From Thermoplasmatota archaeon (lineage in GTDB: Archaea > Thermoplasmatota > E2 > DHVEG-1), in contig JAGXLH010000077.1 of NCBI GenBank assembly GCA_018334795.1, positions 1 through 7,375 of the forward strand: 7,375 nucleotides of DNA. Direction: 5' to 3'. The position numbers and the translations under genes are program-made. Under the pieces are notes generated by a model, which saw only the letters and a program-made list of their open reading frames with translations, made no database searches and was not told the origin of the DNA. Shown here one piece after another: positions 1 through 6,408 of this stretch (positions are counted from its first letter, which is position 1; each line of letters begins with the position of its first letter).

Positions 1-744
1 GATGAAGATGGCCTCATGCTTCTCATGGATGCGTTACTTAATTTTTCACATGAATATATTCCTGATAAACGTGGTGGAAAGATGGATTTACCATTGATTC
101 TTACCACGCGTCTTGATCCATCTGAAGTTGATAAAGAAGCGCATAATGTTGATTGTTTATCTAGATATCCTCTTGATTTTTATGAAGCAACGACTCGGCA
201 TGAGCATCCAAAGAATTGGGAGGATAAGATGGATGTGGTGGCGAATAGATTGAAAACACCTTTGCAATATGAACAATTTGGGTTTACACATGATACAGGT
301 GATATCTCTTCTGGTCCAGTGGTTTCTCGATATAAAACGTTGAATACTATGATGGATAAGATGAATGCGCAGTTGAATTTAGCTGCAAAAATCCGGGCAG
401 TGGATGAAGCTGATGTTGCTTACAAAGTGATCGAGCGGCATTTTCTACCTGATATTTTGGGTAATTTGAAAGCGTTTAGTAAGCAATCAGTGCGTTGTCC
501 TTCGTGTAATATTACGTATCGGCGTATTCCGTTGAATGGGAAATGTCGGAAGTGTGGTGGAAAATTGAGTTTAACCGTGCATGAGAAATCGGTGAAGAAG
601 TATTTGGAGATTTCAAAAGAAGTTGCTGATCGGTATCATATTCCGTCGTATGCGCACCAACGTATTAATTTGGTTGAGAAGAATATTGATTCGTTGTTTA
701 TGAGTGATAAGGTGAAAAAGACGAAGCTTACTGATTTCCTTTGA
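1..744 (+). CDS. polC: DNA polymerase D large subunit (DP2), C-terminal part, 5' truncated
   Basis: This is the C-terminal 247 residues of the catalytic subunit of the archaeal replicative polymerase PolD; the frame is open from base 1 and ends at TGA 742-744. The first visible residues, D-E-D-G-L-M, fit the end of the family's N-x-D-G-D-E-D active-site motif, so part of the catalytic centre is just upstream of the window. The following LLMDALLNFS and DLPLILTTRLDP stretches are typical of DP2. A zinc module is visible as CxxC-x12-CxxC, with cysteine codons at 496, 505, 544 and 553. The last residues, KTKLTDFL (718-741), resemble a degenerate PIP box, the PCNA-binding motif often found at the DP2 C-terminus; that role is inferred. 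DP2 works with the exonuclease subunit DP1, which is not in the window. No intein is seen in the visible part. Lysine codons are evenly split (12 AAA, 12 AAG). Confidence 0.96.
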   Translation, partial: DEDGLMLLMDALLNFSHEYIPDKRGGKMDLPLILTTRLDPSEVDKEAHNVDCLSRYPLDFYEATTRHEHPKNWEDKMDVVANRLKTPLQYEQFGFTHDTGDISSGPVVSRYKTLNTMMDKMNAQLNLAAKIRAVDEADVAYKVIERHFLPDILGNLKAFSKQSVRCPSCNITYRRIPLNGKCRKCGGKLSLTVHEKSVKKYLEISKEVADRYHIPSYAHQRINLVEKNIDSLFMSDKVKKTKLTDFL

Positions 745-839
745 ATTATGAATATGCTGGAATAGTTGTGCTGGTAAGCATAATGTTCAAATAATGTCGT
801 TTGTATGTAGGGGTATTAGACTGGAGTTGGTTGTTGATT

Positions 840-1115
840 ATGGATGAGCAATCTTTTAGAAGAATAAGCAGAAAAACATGGTATCGATGGTCGTTTTACA
901 TTAACATCGTCTTGTTTTTTATCGTTGCTGTTTCATTGTATTTACTGATTCTTGATTCCTATTATGCTGGAAAAATCGCGAAAGTTGGTGGTGATGCATT
1001 GTCTCAGGCGTGGTTGGTTATCGCGCGGGATGTTGCCTTTTTGGCGATTTCGCTTGCTTTAGTGTTTTTCCAGTTCTTTAGAAATTTGCTTACGATCATT
1101 CGCAGATCACTTTAA
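840..1115 (+). CDS. Small two-helix membrane protein of unknown function
   Basis: This 91-residue protein is not recognised as any family. It has a basic N-terminus (RRISRKTWYR, residues 7-16), a first hydrophobic segment at about 18-39, a short polar loop (about 40-56) and a second hydrophobic segment at about 57-80, then a basic tail with RNLL and IIRRSL. By the positive-inside rule both ends should be cytoplasmic. The ATG at 840 is preferred: a GGAG lies at 823-826, and the in-frame TTG at 801 would add 13 residues with no convincing ribosome-binding site. The gene starts 95 bases after the polymerase gene and ends just before the TATA box of the SRP RNA. It has no cysteine and no visible catalytic motif. 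It is probably real, because a clean double-helix hydropathy pattern is unlikely by chance. Its function and any link to replication or SRP are unknown. Confidence 0.65.
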   Translation: MDEQSFRRISRKTWYRWSFYINIVLFFIVAVSLYLLILDSYYAGKIAKVGGDALSQAWLVIARDVAFLAISLALVFFQFFRNLLTIIRRSL

Positions 1116-1118
1116 TCG

Positions 1119-1126
1119 TATTATAC
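1119..1126 (+). promoter_or_regulatory. TATA box of the SRP RNA gene
   Basis: TATTATAC starts 4 bases after the stop codon of the small membrane protein. Its centre is about 26-27 bases before 1150, the 5' end predicted independently from the fold of the SRP RNA. This is the normal distance between an archaeal TATA box and the transcription start. The match is by eye and no BRE is clearly recognisable. Confidence 0.6.
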
Positions 1127-1149
1127 ATTGCTTTGCGTTATCCTTGGCG

Positions 1150-1470
1150 AAAGGTGTAGGATAAACTGGGGAGATAGGCGTTCCCTGTTACTGGAAATCG
1201 TCTTTATGCCAGAGTTGACACAATGAGGCGGTGTAACGGGCACTGTATGATCCTGGTGTCGACGATGAGACCTTGTCCTTTGGGATTGGAGGTGATGATG
1301 TTGTATGGCTGGAGAGTCATATGCTCATCTTTGTTGCGGGTATTGGGTCAGGCACGGAAGTGAGCAGCCTTACCGTAAACTGCCAATGCTCGAAGGGTTC
1401 ACGGGGTTGAGAAGATACTGGGGTAATCATATGGAGCAACGTGCATCCACTCTGCGGTTTCTTACACCCG
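1150..1470 (+). ncRNA. ffs: Archaeal signal recognition particle (SRP, 7S) RNA
   Basis: This RNA scaffold binds SRP19 and SRP54 and targets nascent membrane and secreted proteins. The hallmark is helix 8 at 1345-1369: GGGTCAGG, then CAC-GGAA-GTG (tetraloop 1356-1359), then AGCAGCC, the SRP54-binding symmetric and asymmetric loops. Helix 6 is TATGGCT (1304-1310) and AGTCATA (1315-1321) closed by a GGAG tetraloop, the SRP19 site. The Alu domain shows helix 3 (GGGGA 1168-1172 with TTCCC 1181-1185), the CCTGTTAC turn and the conserved TGGAAATCG. Helix 5 pairs 1246-1251 with 1426-1431, 1270-1276 with 1401-1407 and 1277-1282 with 1391-1396. Archaeal helix 1 closes the ends: 1153-1160 with 1461-1468, then 1163-1166 with 1457-1460. 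The length of about 320 bases is usual. The ends are estimated to within about 10 bases from helix 1 and the TATA box. No T-tract follows, so read-through into mcm is possible. Confidence 0.95.
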
Positions 1471-1524
1471 TTAAAAGTGGGTGATGTGAAGTTGGATAGT
1501 ATGGTTTACCGTTGAGTTTGTATT

Positions 1525-1530
1525 GGGGGA
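1525..1530 (+). promoter_or_regulatory. Ribosome-binding site of mcm
   Basis: GGGGGA ends 10 bases before the ATG at 1541. It overlaps the in-frame TTG at 1523 and so supports the ATG rather than the TTG as the start. The 70 bases between the SRP RNA and this site hold no clear TATA box. Confidence 0.5.
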
Positions 1531-1540
1531 TTGTGAGAAT

Positions 1541-3652
1541 ATGCCACAGTTATTGAAGGATGAAAGTACTGTTGCTTCGTGGCAACGGTTTTTCGAGGAA
1601 GAGTATAAATCTGAGATTGAAACAGTTGCGTTGATGTATCCTGAGCGTCGGAGTTTGTTTGTTGATTATTGGGATATTGATCGGGCTGATCCGGGTCTTG
1701 CTGAGTTGTTGATTGAGCAGCCGTATAAGGCGATTTTTAATGCGGAGCATGCATTGAAAAATATTGATGTTGCAACGGAGGGTCATGTGCATCTTCATTT
1801 TCGGGTGACTAATCTTCCTGATATGCAAAAGTTGATTATTCGGCATATTCGTTCTCTTCATTTGGGGAAGTTAAAGGCAGTTGAGGGGTTGGTGAAGAAG
1901 CGTACGGAGGTGCGGCCGAAGTTGCAGGTTGCTTCGTTTTTGTGTCAGAAGTGTGGTGCGGTGATTAAGGTGAGTCAGGATGAAGATATTTTAAAGGAAC
2001 CAGCGGAGTGTTATGAGGATCAGGGTGGTTGTGGCCGGGTTTCTGCGTTTAAGTTGTCGACGAGTCTTTCAACGTTTGTTGATTCGCAAAAGATTGAGAT
2101 TCAGGAGAATCCTGAAGGACTTCGTGGTGGTGCGCAGCCTGAGCGGATTAGTGCGTTTTTAGAGGATGATTTAGTAGGTGAGATAGCTCCAGGTGATCGG
2201 GTGATTGTGAATGGTATTTTACATTCCATGCAGCGTCGTCGTGGTACGTTTAAGTTAACCAGTTTTGATAAGGTGATTGAGGCTACTAGTGTTGAGAATC
2301 AGCAGATGGCGTTTGAAGAGGTGGATATTAGTGAGGAGGATGAAGAGGAGATTATGCGGGTGAGTAAGGATCCTGAGATTTATACGAAGATGCAGGAGAG
2401 TATGGCTCCTACAATTTATGGGATGAATGTGGAAAAGGATTCGTTGGTGTTACAATTGTTTGGGGGGATGAGTAAGAGTATGCCGGATGGATCGTATATT
2501 CGTGGTGATATTCATTGTTTGTTTGTTGGGGATCCAGGTACTGCTAAGTCTCAAATGCTTAATTATATGTCTAAGCTTGCACCTCGAAGTATTTATGCAT
2601 CGGGTAAGGCGTCTTCTGCTGCGGGGCTTACGGCTGCTGCGGTTCGTGATGAGTTTGGTGAAGGGCAGTGGACGCTTGAGGCTGGAGCACTTGTGCTTGC
2701 GGATATGGGTATTGCTTGTATTGATGAGATTGATAAGATGGATGCTCAAGACCGAAGTAGTCTTCATCAGGCGATGGAACAGCAAGAGATTTCTGTTGCT
2801 AAAGCTGGGATTAATGCCACATTAAAGTCTCGGTGTGCAGTGCTTGCTGCAGCTAATCCAAAGCTTGGTCGTTTTGATGATTTCATTCCGATTCATGAAC
2901 AGATCAATATGCCACCAGCGCTTCTTTCTCGTTTTGATTTGATTTTTTCTATTCAGGATAAACCGAATACTGATCAAGATACTAATTTAGCAACACATAT
3001 TTTGAATACGCATAAAGCTGGGGAAGTCAATGAAAATATTTTAAAATCGAAAAAAAGTGTGTTTTCTCGTGATGAACAGGAACGGTTGATTAAACCGGTT
3101 ATTCCTACGTTTGATCCTGTGTTTTTACGCAAGTATGTTGCGTATGCCAAAAGAAATATTTATCCTGTGATGCAGGATGAAGCCATGCAGATTATTAATG
3201 ATTATTATGTTAATTTGAGGAATCAATCCAAGGATTCTGTACCGTTTACTCCTCGTCAGTTGGAAGCATTTGTTCGTTTGGCTGAAGCTAGTGCTCGTGT
3301 TCGATTGAGTGAAACAGTGACGGTGAGTGATGCGAAACGTGGGATTTCAATTATTGATGAGTATTTACGTCGTGTGGGTATGGATCGGGAAACAGGTAAT
3401 TTTGATATTGATATTATTGCAACGGGTATCAGTCATTCGCAGCATGAACGGATGCGTTCAATTCTTGATATTGTGAAACAGATTTGTGGTGAGTCTGAAG
3501 ATGGTAATGCTGCTAGAAATGATATTGTGATTGAAGCTGAAGCGCATGGATTGGAATCAAAAAAGGTTGAAGAATCTCTTGATCGGTTGAAACGGAATGG
3601 TCAGATTTATGAGCCGGTGCATGGTAAATATAAGTTGACCACTGAATATTAA
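1541..3652 (+). CDS. mcm: Replicative DNA helicase MCM
   Basis: This is the ATP-driven hexameric helicase that unwinds DNA at the archaeal replication fork, complete at 703 residues, the usual length. Residue numbers count from the ATG at 1541. The N-terminal DNA-binding domain contains a zinc finger with Cys135, Cys138, Cys157 and Cys164 (C-x2-C-x18-C-x6-C), followed by the OB-fold with its RRRG hairpin (about 232-235). The AAA+ domain shows Walker A GDPGTAKS (330-337), Walker B CIDEIDKM (393-400), sensor 1 AAANP (Asn439), the arginine finger in LLSRFD (Arg464) and sensor 2 in TPRQLEA (Arg572). The end (about 640-703) looks like the family's winged helix. All key residues are present and no intein interrupts Walker A, a common insertion site. 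The start at 1541 is chosen for its upstream GGGGGA; TTG 1523 would add six residues. Lysine codons switch from nearly all AAG to mostly AAA after about 2740. Confidence 0.98.
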   Translation: MPQLLKDESTVASWQRFFEEEYKSEIETVALMYPERRSLFVDYWDIDRADPGLAELLIEQPYKAIFNAEHALKNIDVATEGHVHLHFRVTNLPDMQKLIIRHIRSLHLGKLKAVEGLVKKRTEVRPKLQVASFLCQKCGAVIKVSQDEDILKEPAECYEDQGGCGRVSAFKLSTSLSTFVDSQKIEIQENPEGLRGGAQPERISAFLEDDLVGEIAPGDRVIVNGILHSMQRRRGTFKLTSFDKVIEATSVENQQMAFEEVDISEEDEEEIMRVSKDPEIYTKMQESMAPTIYGMNVEKDSLVLQLFGGMSKSMPDGSYIRGDIHCLFVGDPGTAKSQMLNYMSKLAPRSIYASGKASSAAGLTAAAVRDEFGEGQWTLEAGALVLADMGIACIDEIDKMDAQDRSSLHQAMEQQEISVAKAGINATLKSRCAVLAAANPKLGRFDDFIPIHEQINMPPALLSRFDLIFSIQDKPNTDQDTNLATHILNTHKAGEVNENILKSKKSVFSRDEQERLIKPVIPTFDPVFLRKYVAYAKRNIYPVMQDEAMQIINDYYVNLRNQSKDSVPFTPRQLEAFVRLAEASARVRLSETVTVSDAKRGISIIDEYLRRVGMDRETGNFDIDIIATGISHSQHERMRSILDIVKQICGESEDGNAARNDIVIEAEAHGLESKKVEESLDRLKRNGQIYEPVHGKYKLTTEY

Positions 3653-3663
3653 AAAATAAGGTT

Positions 3664-3696
3664 GGAAACCATATTTTTTTATGGTTTCTTTTTTTT
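3664..3696 (+). terminator. Intrinsic-type terminator after mcm, possibly bidirectional
   Basis: GAAACCATA (3665-3673) and TATGGTTTC (3680-3688) form a perfect 9-bp stem with a T6 loop, followed by T8 (3689-3696), 12 bases after the mcm stop. The T-tract runs into the stop codon of the convergent gene. Read on the minus strand, the same stem is followed by TTATTTTTT (3651-3659 region), so it could end both transcripts. Confidence 0.75.
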
Positions 3697-4045
3697 ATAA
3701 TTTTGGTGATGAAAGATTATTCAATGCTTTTTTTGCTTCATCTTTATGTTCTTTGCCGATTTCTTCAACGACGTAGTCAAGAAATGTGTTTTTGATATCA
3801 TTCCAGTTTAACGTAGTGACTCCAAAATCAAATTTTTTATGTCCATGTGTTGCTTTATACACACTTGGTGACATTTGTTTTTGATCATGGTTGTCCATGT
3901 GCATCAAATAATTTGCTTTCAATGGTTTTTTCTCATAAAGATAGACTTCAAATTTCCGGTTGAAATATTTAAAAGAATTATCACGGTCATGATACCGGTA
4001 TTCGAACGCATATTTTTTATTAATTGGAATCTTTCCTTTATCCAT
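3695..4045 (-). CDS. Hypothetical protein, 116 residues, lysine- and histidine-rich
   Basis: I do not recognise this protein. It is soluble-looking, with no signal peptide or membrane segment and no cysteine. The first 80 residues are rich in aromatic and charged residues and suggest beta strands (KYAFEYRYHD 11-20, FEVYLYEKK 32-40, KKFDFGVTTLNW 70-81). Histidines cluster at MHMDNHD (48-54) and THGHKK (66-71). Residues about 82-110 look like one or two amphipathic helices. There is no known catalytic motif. It is very probably real: a strong AAGGAGGAT ribosome-binding site lies 7 bases before the ATG, a TATA box lies at the expected distance, and it has its own terminator region. It lies downstream of EF-2 on the same strand, but the EF-2 terminator and its own promoter suggest separate expression. 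It occupies the place where many archaea have EF-1A, which it does not resemble. Confidence 0.8.
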   Translation of the reverse strand: MDKGKIPINKKYAFEYRYHDRDNSFKYFNRKFEVYLYEKKPLKANYLMHMDNHDQKQMSPSVYKATHGHKKFDFGVTTLNWNDIKNTFLDYVVEEIGKEHKDEAKKALNNLSSPKL

Positions 4046-4050
4046 CGTGC

Positions 4051-4059
4051 ATCCTCCTT
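4051..4059 (-). promoter_or_regulatory. Strong Shine-Dalgarno site of the 116-residue gene
   Basis: Read on the minus strand this is AAGGAGGAT, with the GGAGG core 7 bases before the ATG at 4045. It is the best Shine-Dalgarno match in the window and fixes the start codon. Confidence 0.85.
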
Positions 4060-4078
4060 ACTGGCTGATAATCAGTAA
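4058..4078 (-). repeat. Palindrome between TATA box and start codon (possible operator)
   Basis: TTACTG (4058-4063) and CAGTAA (4073-4078) are exact inverted repeats 9 bases apart. A second dyad, CTGAT-A-ATCAG (4065-4075), overlaps them with a centre 2 bases away. The block covers the predicted transcription start (about 4060) and the DNA up to a few bases short of the TATA box, a position where a bound repressor would block RNA polymerase. The repeat is seen directly; the operator role is inferred. It could instead form a small hairpin in the leader if transcription starts further upstream. Confidence 0.4.
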
Positions 4079-4082
4079 AACA

Positions 4083-4090
4083 CATATAAA
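4083..4090 (-). promoter_or_regulatory. TATA box of the 116-residue gene
   Basis: On the minus strand this reads TTTATATG, close to the euryarchaeal TATA consensus. Its centre is about 26 bases from 4060, which gives a leader of about 15 bases that just contains the Shine-Dalgarno site. The flanking DNA (4091-4150) is almost entirely A and T and holds no gene. Confidence 0.65.
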
Positions 4091-4137
4091 TCTTTTTAAT
4101 TTTTTATTTTTATTAAAAAAGAGATTTAAATTAAGAA

Positions 4138-4177
4138 AATAAAAAAGAAAAAACAATCTTGTCTCGGATTGTTTTTT
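4138..4177 (-). terminator. Intrinsic-type terminator after EF-2
   Basis: AAAAAACAATC (4148-4158) and GATTGTTTTTT (4167-4177) form an 11-bp stem with an 8-base loop, directly next to the EF-2 stop codon. On the minus strand it is followed by a T-rich tract with one interrupting C. It should end the S12–S7–EF-2 transcript and insulate the 116-residue gene. Confidence 0.7.
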
Positions 4178-6376
4178 TTAGTCTGAATAATACTGTGCTG
4201 GGAATGGTTCTGGTTTTAATCCCTTCCGTTCTCGAATCTGGGTGACAATATCATTTTGTAGATTTCGTGGAAGTTTTTCAAACCCAATGTTTTCCGTGTT
4301 CCATAAGACTCGGCCACCAGTAGCGGAGCGAATAGCTGAAGCAAAACCAAACATTTCAGCAACAGGAGCTTTTGCATCAATGTTAACCATGTCTTTTTCC
4401 GTGGTCATATCTCGAACCGTTGCTCGTCGTTGATTAAGTTCCCTGGAAGCATCACCCATTAAATCTTGTGGAGTACTAATGAACACTTTTTGCATTGGTT
4501 CAAGTAAGACTGGATCAGAAATGGTGATAGATCCATAAATAGCATTACGTACTGCAGGAATAACTTGTGCTGGGCCACGATGAATTGCATCTTCGTGTAA
4601 TTTTGCATCAACAAGTTTGATGAGCATTCCCTGACATGGTTCTGATGCAACTGGACCACTTTTCATCACTTCATTAAATCCTTCAATGACTAACTCATGG
4701 ATTTCAGAAAGATACTGAATACCTTTTGTTACATCCAAAAATAAGTTGTTTCCTTGAATGGCGATTGCACCTTTGGCCTGATCTTTTTCCATGCCGAGTT
4801 CTTGTAATTGTTTAATAACATCTTTCTTGTATTTCTTCACATTATCCGGAATCTCATTTTCGTATAATGCTTTCATAATTTTTGGATCTAACGGTTCAAC
4901 CTCAATGTAAAATCGATTATGTTTATTCGGTGATTTCCCTTCAAACTTTTGCGGAGAGGGCTTTGCTACAGATTCACGATACACAACAATTGGTTCAGAA
5001 GTAACAATATCCACACCATACTCGTTTCTAATCCGATATTCAGTGATTTCAAGGTGAAGTTCACCCATTCCACTCATTAAGTTTTCACCTGTTTCCTGAT
5101 TAATATTAACAACGATACTTGGATCAGCTTTTGAAACCATTCGAAGTACTTCAATGAGTTTTGGTAAATCCTTAGTATGTTTTGCTTCTACTGCAACGGT
5201 AACTACTGGTTCAGATACATGAACGATACGTTCAAATGGTTCAGCATCAACATCATCAACAACGGTACTTCCTGCGATTGCATTACGAATGCCGGTTACT
5301 GCTACAATGTTTCCCGCACTCACGTTTTCAATTGGAATTCTGTCTGCACCAACCATTAGATTTACTTGTTGAATACGGTTAACTTTAGTCATTCCTGCAA
5401 CATAAACTTGCTTTCCACGTTCAACATTACCACTATAAAGACGACCAACTGCAACCTCACCAGCATGTGGATCCATCACAATTTTTGTAATCATCAATGC
5501 AAGAGGTCCATGTTCATCAGTTTGGATCATACCTTTTCCAAGTTTGGATTCTTCATCTCCACGCCAAATATTAGGAATACGATATTTTTGTGCAATTTTC
5601 GGAGATGGCAAATGATCAACCACCATGTCAAGTAACACTTCATGAATTGGTGTCTTTTTAGCAAGTGTTTTTTGATCATCTTTATCACAAAAATCATAAA
5701 TATCTGAAAAACTCAACCCTGATTTTTGCATGTATGGTGCTGAAATAGCCCAGTTATAATAAGCACTACCAAAAGCAACCGTTCCATCTTCTACTTTAAC
5801 ATCCCATTTCCCTTTGAATTGCTCAGGAACCATTTTATTTAATAATTGATTGAATTTACTAATAATCTTAACAAACTGCTGTTGCATTTGCTCAGGAGTA
5901 ACCTTTAATTCATTGATCAATCGATCAACCTTGTTAATAAACAAGATTGGTCGAACGTTTTCTTTTAATGCTTGACGAATAACCGTTTCTGTTTGTGGCA
6001 TTGCTCCTTCAACAGCACAAACCACAACAATGGCACCATCAACAGCACGCATGGCTCGGGTAACATCACCACCAAAGTCAACGTGACCGGGTGTATCTAA
6101 TAGATTAATCAAATATTCATGATCTTCAAATTCGTGAACCATTGAAGCTGAAGCGGTATCGATGGTAATTCCCCGTTCTGATTCTTGTTCATCGAAATCA
6201 AGTGCTAATTGTTTACCAGCTAATTCCTCACTCATCATGCCACAACCGGCAAGTAAGTTATCGGAAAGCGTTGTTTTCCCGTGATCAATGTGAGCAGCTA
6301 TTCCAATGTTTCGAATATAATCCAGTTTATTCATCAAATTTTTTGCTTTTTTAATGTTATCTTCTTTCTTACCCAT
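4178..6376 (-). CDS. fusA: Translation elongation factor 2 (aEF-2)
   Basis: This GTPase moves tRNA and mRNA through the ribosome after peptide-bond formation. It is complete at 732 residues, the normal archaeal length. The G domain shows G1 AHIDHGKT (28-35), G2 RGITI (68-72), G3 DTPGH (94-98), G4 NKVD (148-151) and G5 SAY (204-206). Domain II follows, with KIVMDPHAGEVAVGRLYSG (298-316). Domain III contains MSGMGELHLEI (434-444), and the start of domain IV contains EPIVVYRES (461-469). Domain IV has the diphthamide loop LHEDAIHRGP, with His599 as the residue expected to be modified. The C-terminus contains APVAEMFGFASAIRSATGGR (670-689) and IRERKGLKP. ATG 6376 is chosen because GAGG lies 9 bases upstream (6386-6389). 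The gene follows S7 by 61 bases in the usual str order and has an additional TATA box of its own. No EF-1A gene follows. Confidence 0.98.
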   Translation of the reverse strand: MGKKEDNIKKAKNLMNKLDYIRNIGIAAHIDHGKTTLSDNLLAGCGMMSEELAGKQLALDFDEQESERGITIDTASASMVHEFEDHEYLINLLDTPGHVDFGGDVTRAMRAVDGAIVVVCAVEGAMPQTETVIRQALKENVRPILFINKVDRLINELKVTPEQMQQQFVKIISKFNQLLNKMVPEQFKGKWDVKVEDGTVAFGSAYYNWAISAPYMQKSGLSFSDIYDFCDKDDQKTLAKKTPIHEVLLDMVVDHLPSPKIAQKYRIPNIWRGDEESKLGKGMIQTDEHGPLALMITKIVMDPHAGEVAVGRLYSGNVERGKQVYVAGMTKVNRIQQVNLMVGADRIPIENVSAGNIVAVTGIRNAIAGSTVVDDVDAEPFERIVHVSEPVVTVAVEAKHTKDLPKLIEVLRMVSKADPSIVVNINQETGENLMSGMGELHLEITEYRIRNEYGVDIVTSEPIVVYRESVAKPSPQKFEGKSPNKHNRFYIEVEPLDPKIMKALYENEIPDNVKKYKKDVIKQLQELGMEKDQAKGAIAIQGNNLFLDVTKGIQYLSEIHELVIEGFNEVMKSGPVASEPCQGMLIKLVDAKLHEDAIHRGPAQVIPAVRNAIYGSITISDPVLLEPMQKVFISTPQDLMGDASRELNQRRATVRDMTTEKDMVNIDAKAPVAEMFGFASAIRSATGGRVLWNTENIGFEKLPRNLQNDIVTQIRERKGLKPEPFPAQYYSD

Positions 6377-6400
6377 AAATCATAACCTCGAAAGGATTTT

Positions 6401-6408
6401 TTTATATA
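6401..6408 (-). promoter_or_regulatory. Internal TATA box for EF-2
   Basis: The minus strand reads TATATAAA followed by more A, a near-ideal archaeal TATA box, in the 61-base gap between S7 and EF-2. Initiation about 26 bases from its centre would fall near 6378, only 2-3 bases before the EF-2 ATG. That transcript would be essentially leaderless and lack the GAGG at 6386-6389, which only a read-through operon transcript would carry. Confidence 0.6.

Noticed and set aside
753..782. Inverted repeat TATGCT / AGCATA after the polymerase gene as terminator
   Set aside because: The stem is only 6 bp with an 18-base loop and no T-tract follows, so chance is as likely.
801..839. TTG at 801 as start of the small membrane protein
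   Set aside because: The 13 extra residues lack a good ribosome-binding site, and ATG 840 precedes the basic N-terminus expected of such a protein.
1116..1540. Possible decayed protein gene in the stretch before mcm
   Set aside because: The conserved bases and long-range pairings fit an SRP RNA throughout, and no remnant of a protein family is visible in any frame.
1523..1540. TTG at 1523 as start of mcm
   Set aside because: The GGGGGA site overlaps this codon and is correctly spaced only for ATG 1541; the extra residues MGDCEN are not typical of MCM.
2525..2570. Intein at the MCM Walker A site
   Set aside because: The P-loop GDPGTAKS is uninterrupted and the protein has normal length.
2450..2825. 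Open frames on both strands overlapping the mcm ATPase domain
   Set aside because: They are arginine/leucine- or serine-rich shadows of mcm codons without start signals or family resemblance.
4242..5635. Open frames inside EF-2, mostly on the opposite strand
   Set aside because: They follow the codon pattern of a fully conserved EF-2 and have no ribosome-binding sites or recognisable domains.
6369..6383. Four-codon upstream frame (M-I-Y-G) overlapping the EF-2 start
   Set aside because: Its ATG lies only 2 bases from the GAGG, too close for use, and it would be absent from a transcript started by the adjacent TATA box.
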